Below are positions 6,681 to 11,058 of a DNA stretch of 11,058 bases, piece by piece; position 1 is the stretch's first letter, and each line of letters begins with the position of its first letter. The notes under the pieces are model-generated. The model was not told the origin of the DNA. It was given only the letters and a program-made list of their open reading frames with translations, and did no database searches. Source of the stretch: Cloacimonetes bacterium UBA5456 (GTDB lineage Bacteria > Cloacimonadota > Cloacimonadia > Cloacimonadales > Cloacimonadaceae); assembly GCA_002427325.1 (NCBI GenBank), contig DIQS01000059.1, positions 13,785-24,842 of the forward strand, read 5' to 3'. The position numbers were made by a program, and so were the translations under genes.

Positions 6681-7028
6681 TTACAGTTCGATCTGGATGG
6701 GACCGGACGGCTTCTTTGGCTCTGGTTGAGGAGTATCCGGAACCTGGGTCTCATCGATTTTTTCTTGCATTTTTTGGGTCTTGCCGGTGCCAACCGAGTC
6801 CAAATCTCTAACCAAGAAAGCGAGCAGCATGCATGAGACGGCAAAGGCTATCGCCAGGATTTGCGTCCATTTTTTGAGCATCTTAGAAGCACCGGTGCCT
6901 CCAAAGACGTTCATTGCTGCGCCGCCGAGATTTGCGTCGAGCCCGCCCTGAGAAGTTTGGGCAAGGATGACAAGAACCAAGGCTACACAAATGATCACGT
7001 GTATGATTAAAGCAAGTGTATAAAGCAT
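6681..7028 (-). CDS. secG: Preprotein translocase subunit SecG
   Basis: A small inner-membrane subunit that assists SecYE/SecA in protein export. The 115-residue protein has two hydrophobic helices (about 2-24 and 52-74) joined by the family loop LAQTSQGGLDANLGGAA...FGGTGASKMLKKWTQ (about 23-56). A hydrophilic proline-rich tail of about 40 residues follows. The ATG at 7026-7028 has AAGGA 7 bases upstream; a TTG directly before it (7029-7031) would add one residue. The 49-bp AT-rich gap after the transporter gene holds no convincing promoter (a TTGACT box at 7071-7076 lacks a good -10). The neighbouring tRNA-Leu repeats the secG-leuU order of E. coli. Confidence 0.93.
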   Translation of the reverse strand: MLYTLALIIHVIICVALVLVILAQTSQGGLDANLGGAAMNVFGGTGASKMLKKWTQILAIAFAVSCMLLAFLVRDLDSVGTGKTQKMQEKIDETQVPDTPQPEPKKPSGPIQIEL

Positions 7029-7077
7029 CAATTTATCCTTAAATCAAGTTTAATATTCATTATTTAAACAAGTCAAA

Positions 7078-7944
7078 TCAGTCGGGCTTTTTTGTCAACA
7101 TATTTCTTTGAAAACTAACCAAAATCATTGCGATGAGGAGCAGTAAAGCACCGCCAAGAGCTTGTAAACTTACCTTTTCAGAAAGAAGTAGAGCACCACC
7201 GATCATGGCGAAAACTCCTTCCAAACACATGATCACTGCCGCTGCAGAAGGAGCTGCTTTTTGCTGGGCTTTAATCTGCAAGGTGTATGCGATTCCCGCA
7301 CTGAATATTCCGCCATAGAGTATGGGGATGAGCGCTTGCCTGCTGCCGCTGATGAAGCCGCTTAGACTCACCCCGCCGAGGAAAAGCCTTTGCAGAATTG
7401 CGGCGAGGACGGAGAGCAAAGACGCCACGGTGAACTGGCTAAAGGCAAGAACTCCAGCAGGATGGAGCTTGCTATATTTGTCCACGAGTTGCATATGCAG
7501 CGCAAAGAAGATGGCAGAGATGAAGACGAGGAGATTGCCGATGGAGGTTTCCAGCTCCGCACCGCTGTTGATGAGATACAAACCACCGAGGGAGAGCGCG
7601 ATAGCGATGCTCGTTTTGAGCTCTAATTTCTGCCCGCGCCAGAGTCCGAAAAGCGGCACGAAAAGCACGTATAGCCCAGTGATGAAGCCTGCCGAGCCTG
7701 CGCTGGTGTAGATGATCCCCACCTGTTGAAAAGCAGCAGCGAAGAAGAGTAGCACCCCCAGTTGCCACACGATCTTGCTTTGATCCCTAAAACTGCGAAA
7801 GAGCGCAAGCCGCACGACCACCGCCCCCAAGGCGAAACGCATAGCATTAAAGCTAAAGGCATCAAGGCTTTCCATGCCCTTGCGTTGGGCAACAAAGGCA
7901 AAGCCCCAAAGCGCTGCCGTGATGAGCAACAGGACTTCGTTCAT
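7078..7944 (-). CDS. EamA-family (drug/metabolite) transporter
   Basis: An inner-membrane protein of 288 residues with about ten hydrophobic helices arranged as two EamA repeats, the normal size for this superfamily. The first repeat starts with ITAALWGFAFVAQRKG (8-23). The second ends with the typical LEGVFAMIGGALLLSEKVSL (241-260). Members export amino acids, nucleosides or other metabolites; the substrate cannot be told here. The start codon overlaps the stop of the rRNA methyltransferase as ATGA, so the two are very likely co-translated. secG follows 49 bp later. Confidence 0.9.
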   Translation of the reverse strand: MNEVLLLITAALWGFAFVAQRKGMESLDAFSFNAMRFALGAVVVRLALFRSFRDQSKIVWQLGVLLFFAAAFQQVGIIYTSAGSAGFITGLYVLFVPLFGLWRGQKLELKTSIAIALSLGGLYLINSGAELETSIGNLLVFISAIFFALHMQLVDKYSKLHPAGVLAFSQFTVASLLSVLAAILQRLFLGGVSLSGFISGSRQALIPILYGGIFSAGIAYTLQIKAQQKAAPSAAAVIMCLEGVFAMIGGALLLSEKVSLQALGGALLLLIAMILVSFQRNMLTKKPD

Positions 7945-9083
7945 TTCCTATCCGGCAGGATCACGATCTTTGCCAACCGTGAATCCAAGTTACCATTTTT
8001 GAGACTCTTATCCCAATGCGCCCGAAGCCGAAGCTTGGGAATGAGTGCCTTTTCTCCACAGAGCACAAATGCCGTGCTTCCCCCGCATCTTTTTTTGAGA
8101 AAATCGCCCAGATCTTCATATATTCTATGGACTTGCTTGGGATCGCCCAGCCTCACTCCATAGGGCGGATTGGTGACGATATAGCCCGAAAACTTGCCAT
8201 CAAAATCTTGAATCATCATCTGCCAAAGCTCGATATTATCCCCGCCGGGCAGGTTCTTGAGGTTTTCCTTGGCGGCGGCGACAGTTTTATAGCCCATATC
8301 CGAGCCGGAAATAAGCCCTTTGGAAAGTGGCTTGATCCTTGCATTTGCTTCGCGCACAGTCTTTTCCCAGAGCGCAGGATCATAGCTCGGCATCTTAGAA
8401 ATCTTGGAATTATCCCGAAGGTATCCCGCGGGAATATTGCAGGCAAACATCAGTGCTTCGGCAAGAATCGTCCCGCTGCCGCACATGGGGTCCCAAAGCG
8501 GGGTATATCCGTCCCACTCCGAGAGCCTAATCATCGCAGCGGCAACAGTTTCCTGCATCGGCGCATCCGTGCTGACTTTGCGATATCCGCGCTTATGCAT
8601 GCTTTGCCCGAGTATGTCCAAATATATATTCGCATGGTTGTTAAATATATGCAAGTTAAAGAGGATATCAGGATTTTTGGTGGTGAAATCCGGGCGCGCA
8701 TCATAAACGGTGCGAAAGCGGTCGCAGATTGCATCTTTGAGCGTTTGCCCGGCAAAGAGCGAGTGTTTGATGGCAGAATTACCCACATTGCTAACGATGC
8801 CGAAGCTTTCTTTGAGATCGAATGTCTTTGTCCAGTCGATGCGGTTAAATGCCTCACGATAGAGATACTTAGTGCTATGGCAATCGAAGTTAAAAAGCGG
8901 CAAAAGCACCCTTTGCAAGAGCCGCGCCTCATACAAAATCCGATAGAGCTCCGCCTCTGAACAAGAGAAATAAAAACCTCGCGGCAACTCCTGCAAGACC
9001 TTGGCTCCAAAGCCTTCTAACTCAGCCTGGGCGTGCTTTTCCAAGCTGCCCTGCACGACGGCAAAATATCTTTGATTTTCCAA
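7941..9083 (-). CDS. THUMP-domain 23S rRNA (guanine-N2) methyltransferase, RlmL/YpsC-like
   Basis: A 380-residue RNA methyltransferase resembling YpsC and the N-terminal half of E. coli RlmL, which makes m2G2445 in 23S rRNA. A THUMP RNA-binding domain (about 45-160) is followed by LGQSMHKRGYR (158-168), a family hallmark. The Rossmann methyltransferase domain has SAM motif DPMCGSGTILAEA at 198-210 and catalytic TNPPYGVRLGD at 304-314 (NPPY type, amino-group methylation). The second methyltransferase half of RlmL is absent, as in most non-enteric homologues. The start is TTG at 9081-9083, chosen because the N-terminal RYFAVVQGSLEKHAQAEL matches the family and no other start is near; only a weak AAGG lies upstream. 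It begins 14 bp after the acyl-CoA synthetase stop. The exact target base is inferred. Confidence 0.88.
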   Translation of the reverse strand: MENQRYFAVVQGSLEKHAQAELEGFGAKVLQELPRGFYFSCSEAELYRILYEARLLQRVLLPLFNFDCHSTKYLYREAFNRIDWTKTFDLKESFGIVSNVGNSAIKHSLFAGQTLKDAICDRFRTVYDARPDFTTKNPDILFNLHIFNNHANIYLDILGQSMHKRGYRKVSTDAPMQETVAAAMIRLSEWDGYTPLWDPMCGSGTILAEALMFACNIPAGYLRDNSKISKMPSYDPALWEKTVREANARIKPLSKGLISGSDMGYKTVAAAKENLKNLPGGDNIELWQMMIQDFDGKFSGYIVTNPPYGVRLGDPKQVHRIYEDLGDFLKKRCGGSTAFVLCGEKALIPKLRLRAHWDKSLKNGNLDSRLAKIVILPDRK

Positions 9084-9097
9084 CTATTCAGCGCCTT

Positions 9098-10738
9098 TTA
9101 TTTATACATAAACCGCTTAATCTTCTGCGTTGGCGTCTTTTGGAAAGGCTCCGGCGTAATGTGTAACTTAATGATTCTATTGAAGCTTGCGGATTTTGCA
9201 TTGAGATCAATTCTATTCTGTTCCATGATCTCTTTGATCTTGGATTGCGGGATGCGTTCGGCATCCAAAGCCTCATAATCGGGATAGACGATGGCGTGCA
9301 CCTGCGAATCTCGCTCCAACACCAAGGATTCACCCACATAAGGCATGTTATTTAGCCGCTGTTCAATGAGTTCGGGATAGATGTTTTCTCCGCTGGGGCC
9401 GAGGATAACGTTCTTACTGCGTCCGCGAATATAGATGAAACCATCTTTGTCCATCGTGCCGATATCGCCGGTATGGAACCAGCCGTCTTTGATGGATTCT
9501 TGGGTTGCTTCCTCATATTTATAATAGCCGGAAAAAAGCTGTTCGCCGCGCACCAGAATCTCTCCGGGAATCTTTGCAGGGCTTTTGGAATCGATCTTCA
9601 CTTCCAGATATGTCACGCGCTTGCCGCTCGATTCAAAGCGATGATTCTGCCAATTTGCATAGGCGATCAGAGGCCCGCATTCCGTCATCCCATAACCAAT
9701 TGTGAAGGGGAAGCGGATCTTTTTCATGAAGAGTTCCACCTCGGCATTCATCGGAGCACCGCCGGTGATCAGCTCGCGAATATTGCCGCCGAATGCACTC
9801 ATCACGGTGTCGTGTATCTTCTTGATGATGAGTTTATTAACGATGGGAAGCTTCAGCGCGATTTTCATCACGGGCTTGCTAACGAGCGGCTGCAATTGCT
9901 TTCTATAGATCTTTTCAATGAGTAGGGGAACGGTGAGCACGACCTCGGGATTGAGGTCTTTCATGGCGGCGAGCAAGACTTTCGGCACGGGAATTCTATC
10001 GAGGAAATTCATGTGATTGCCGCGCGTGAAAGGATAGAGCAAGTCGAATGCAGAGGCATAAGCATGCGCCAAAGGCAGGAATGCAAAGACTTTAGCACCT
10101 TCGCTGAAGAGGAGATTTTCGTGTGCATAAACGAGATTTCCCACAAGGCTGCGATGGGGGATCAGCACGCCCTTGGAGAATCCCGTGGTGCCGCTGGTAT
10201 AGATGATGGTGGCGATATCTTCTCTATCACAAACATCTTTGAGCTTAAAGTCATCTCTTCTAAGGTTATGCAGGTCTTTATGCTGCTGGAAAGGAGCGAT
10301 GTCTTTGAAGTCCTTATCTTGCCCATTGCAAAGCAGTTCGAAATCTTCCAAGGCATAGACACGCTTGAGCTTACGCATTCCATCGCGGTCTAAGTTTTGA
10401 TAGCTGCTTTTATTCATGAAGAGAATCTCTGCATCTGAGTGATTGACAATATGTTGCGTCTCTTCCGGAGTGAAGTTTGGTAATATCGGGACGATGGTGG
10501 CACCATAGGCAACCGTTCCGATCCAGACCAAAGCCCAATGGCTACTATTTTTGCCAACTAAGGCTATTTTCGAACCCTTTTTGATGCCTGCCGATTCGTA
10601 GAGGCGATGCAGCCAAAGCATGCGTTTGCCAACTTCTGAATAGCTCATTGCGCTTCCGGGATAGTCTGTAAAGGCTGGGAAATCCCAATACTTACGTACG
10701 GCACCTTCAAGAGTTGGGATCATTTGTTTATCAATCAT
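9098..10738 (-). CDS. Long-chain acyl-CoA synthetase (AMP-forming)
   Basis: A 546-residue ANL-superfamily enzyme that activates a fatty acid with ATP to acyl-AMP and then transfers it, most likely to CoA. Motifs in order: YTSGTTGFSKG (180-190) for ATP binding, FLPLAHAYA (220-228), GGAPMN (326-331), YGMTECGP (349-356), GWFHTGDIG (419-427), GRSKNVI (439-445), GENIYPE (450-456), and the C-terminal catalytic lysine Lys539 in TPTQKIKR. The chain and motif spellings resemble long-chain ligases of Bacteroidetes. The reading frame stays open 82 codons further upstream, but that stretch is unlike the family. The ATG at 10736-10738 has AAAGGAG 5 bases upstream and starts the conserved domain. It heads the unit leading to secG. 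Ligation to acyl carrier protein is an alternative. Confidence 0.92.
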   Translation of the reverse strand: MIDKQMIPTLEGAVRKYWDFPAFTDYPGSAMSYSEVGKRMLWLHRLYESAGIKKGSKIALVGKNSSHWALVWIGTVAYGATIVPILPNFTPEETQHIVNHSDAEILFMNKSSYQNLDRDGMRKLKRVYALEDFELLCNGQDKDFKDIAPFQQHKDLHNLRRDDFKLKDVCDREDIATIIYTSGTTGFSKGVLIPHRSLVGNLVYAHENLLFSEGAKVFAFLPLAHAYASAFDLLYPFTRGNHMNFLDRIPVPKVLLAAMKDLNPEVVLTVPLLIEKIYRKQLQPLVSKPVMKIALKLPIVNKLIIKKIHDTVMSAFGGNIRELITGGAPMNAEVELFMKKIRFPFTIGYGMTECGPLIAYANWQNHRFESSGKRVTYLEVKIDSKSPAKIPGEILVRGEQLFSGYYKYEEATQESIKDGWFHTGDIGTMDKDGFIYIRGRSKNVILGPSGENIYPELIEQRLNNMPYVGESLVLERDSQVHAIVYPDYEALDAERIPQSKIKEIMEQNRIDLNAKSASFNRIIKLHITPEPFQKTPTQKIKRFMYK

Positions 10739-10803
10739 TTGGTCTCCTTTATGCCAAGGCTCTCGCCTGCAATTTTTCACCATATATTTTGGATATTTCA
10801 ACA

Positions 10804-10828
10804 AGAATAAGTCTTTGACAACTGTCAA
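10804..10828 (-). promoter_or_regulatory. Candidate promoter with palindromic operator before acyl-CoA synthetase
   Basis: TTGACAACTGTCAA (10815-10828) is a 14-bp inverted repeat with perfect 6-base arms and a 2-base centre. Read on the minus strand, one arm gives a TTGACA -35 box (10823-10828), with TATTCT (10804-10809) 13 bases later as a weak -10. A repressor bound to the palindrome would block the promoter. The start codon is about 65 bases beyond the -10. Both the operator role and the -10 choice are inference. Confidence 0.4.
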
Positions 10829-11031
10829 GAAAAAGATGCGTTTTTTGGGAAAATAGAGTGTATTTGTGATGGTACTGAGGGTGGGGCAAGGGATGTAAAG
10901 AGCTGTGAGCGAAGGGCTAAGAGCTCGGAGAGGTAGCCATTTTTGCTCGAGACATTGGGGGATTCGTTTTTTCTGATGTGTCACTAACCCCTTCTTCCTT
11001 ATTGGGTTCTGCTTAGCTTGCGCTTATGATA

Positions 11032-11049
11032 TGGTCATGCTGATGACCA
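11032..11049. repeat. 7-bp inverted repeat (TGGTCAT-GCTG-ATGACCA)
   Basis: Perfect 7-base arms (11032-11038 and 11043-11049) flank a GCTG loop, forming a compact hairpin at the right edge that overlaps the terminal direct repeat. It has no T-run on either strand, so it is not an intrinsic terminator as seen. It may be part of a longer repeat that continues outside the window. Confidence 0.6.
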
Positions 11050-11058
11050 CATCATGAC
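11044..11058. repeat. 15-bp terminal direct repeat, right copy
   Basis: Identical to bases 1-15. If the ends are joined through this overlap, the result is an 11,043-bp circle in which CATGACCA, from the left end, also pairs with TGGTCATG at 11032-11039 as an 8-base inverted repeat. Confidence 0.85.

Larger units (their letters stand above)
10739..11058. other. 320-bp noncoding leader and window edge
   Basis: No gene is supported here on either strand. Apart from the candidate promoter/palindrome near 10.82 kb and the repeats at the very end, I see no structured RNA or strong terminator. A possible AACCC/GGGTT hairpin near 10985-11007 is only 5 bp with a 13-base loop and no T-run. The stretch probably holds the leader of the acyl-CoA synthetase unit. 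Confidence 0.6.

Noticed and set aside
7071..7098. TTGACA/TTGACT boxes just before secG as a promoter.
   Set aside because: Neither box has a convincing -10 at any reasonable spacing, and one lies inside the transporter's coding end. Co-transcription with the upstream genes is simpler.
8016..8960. A 314-codon plus-strand open frame opposite the rRNA methyltransferase.
   Set aside because: The minus-strand gene has full THUMP and methyltransferase motifs. The plus-strand translation shows no domain or promoter and is a frame shadow.
10739..10984. An 82-codon in-frame extension upstream of the acyl-CoA synthetase start.
   Set aside because: The translated stretch has no resemblance to the family N-terminus and would run across the TTGACA palindrome. 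The internal ATG has a strong AAAGGAG and begins the conserved domain.
10981..11010. A possible terminator hairpin AACCC...GGGTT.
   Set aside because: The stem is only 5 bp with a 13-base loop and no T-run on either strand.
1..11058. A plasmid, transposon or genomic island, given the terminal direct repeats.
   Set aside because: No transposase, integrase, replication or partition gene is present, and all genes are chromosomal housekeeping types with uniform strand and style. The 15-bp repeat alone is not enough.

Overview
All ten protein genes and the single tRNA in this 11 kb window lie on the minus strand. Read in the direction of transcription, from high to low coordinates, they form two transcription units plus a terminal gene with its own promoter. 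Base composition is moderate. The content is housekeeping: central metabolism, lipid metabolism, protein export and repair, RNA modification. There is no transposase, phage gene or CRISPR array. The serine palmitoyltransferase and the long-chain acyl-CoA synthetase read like the versions known from Bacteroidetes. This suggests a bacterium of the Bacteroidetes/Chlorobi/Fibrobacteres (FCB) group. A Cloacimonadota-type organism is my best guess, made from memory of protein families and not from any search.

Unit 1 (about 10.83 kb down to 6.54 kb): a noncoding leader with a TTGACA box inside a small palindrome, then a long-chain acyl-CoA synthetase, a THUMP-type 23S rRNA methyltransferase with a TTG start, a ten-helix EamA transporter sharing ATGA with the methyltransferase, secG, a tRNA-Leu, and a strong intrinsic terminator. 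The secG/tRNA-Leu pairing recalls secG-leuU of E. coli, but here the anticodon is AAG instead of GAG. This is the most unusual point in the window.

Unit 2 (about 6.48 kb down to 1.93 kb): a promoter candidate, a small tail-anchored protein of unknown function, surE, pcm, a stand-alone cyclic-nucleotide-binding-like domain without a DNA-binding domain, an AI-2E/PerM-type permease, and serine palmitoyltransferase. Gaps are 0-20 bp, with stop/start overlaps and stop codons inside Shine-Dalgarno sites, so the genes are probably translationally coupled. surE and pcm form the known stationary-phase repair pair.

Terminal gene: pckA, a divergent ATP-type PEP carboxykinase, has its own good promoter (TTGACA/TATAAT) and an intrinsic terminator at the low-coordinate edge.

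The acyl-CoA synthetase could supply the acyl-CoA that serine palmitoyltransferase condenses with serine, but the two are in different units and that link is inference. The first and last 15 bases of the window are identical. This points to a circular closure, a repeat-bounded contig or a deliberate overlap. I see no clear new multi-gene defence or mobile system.
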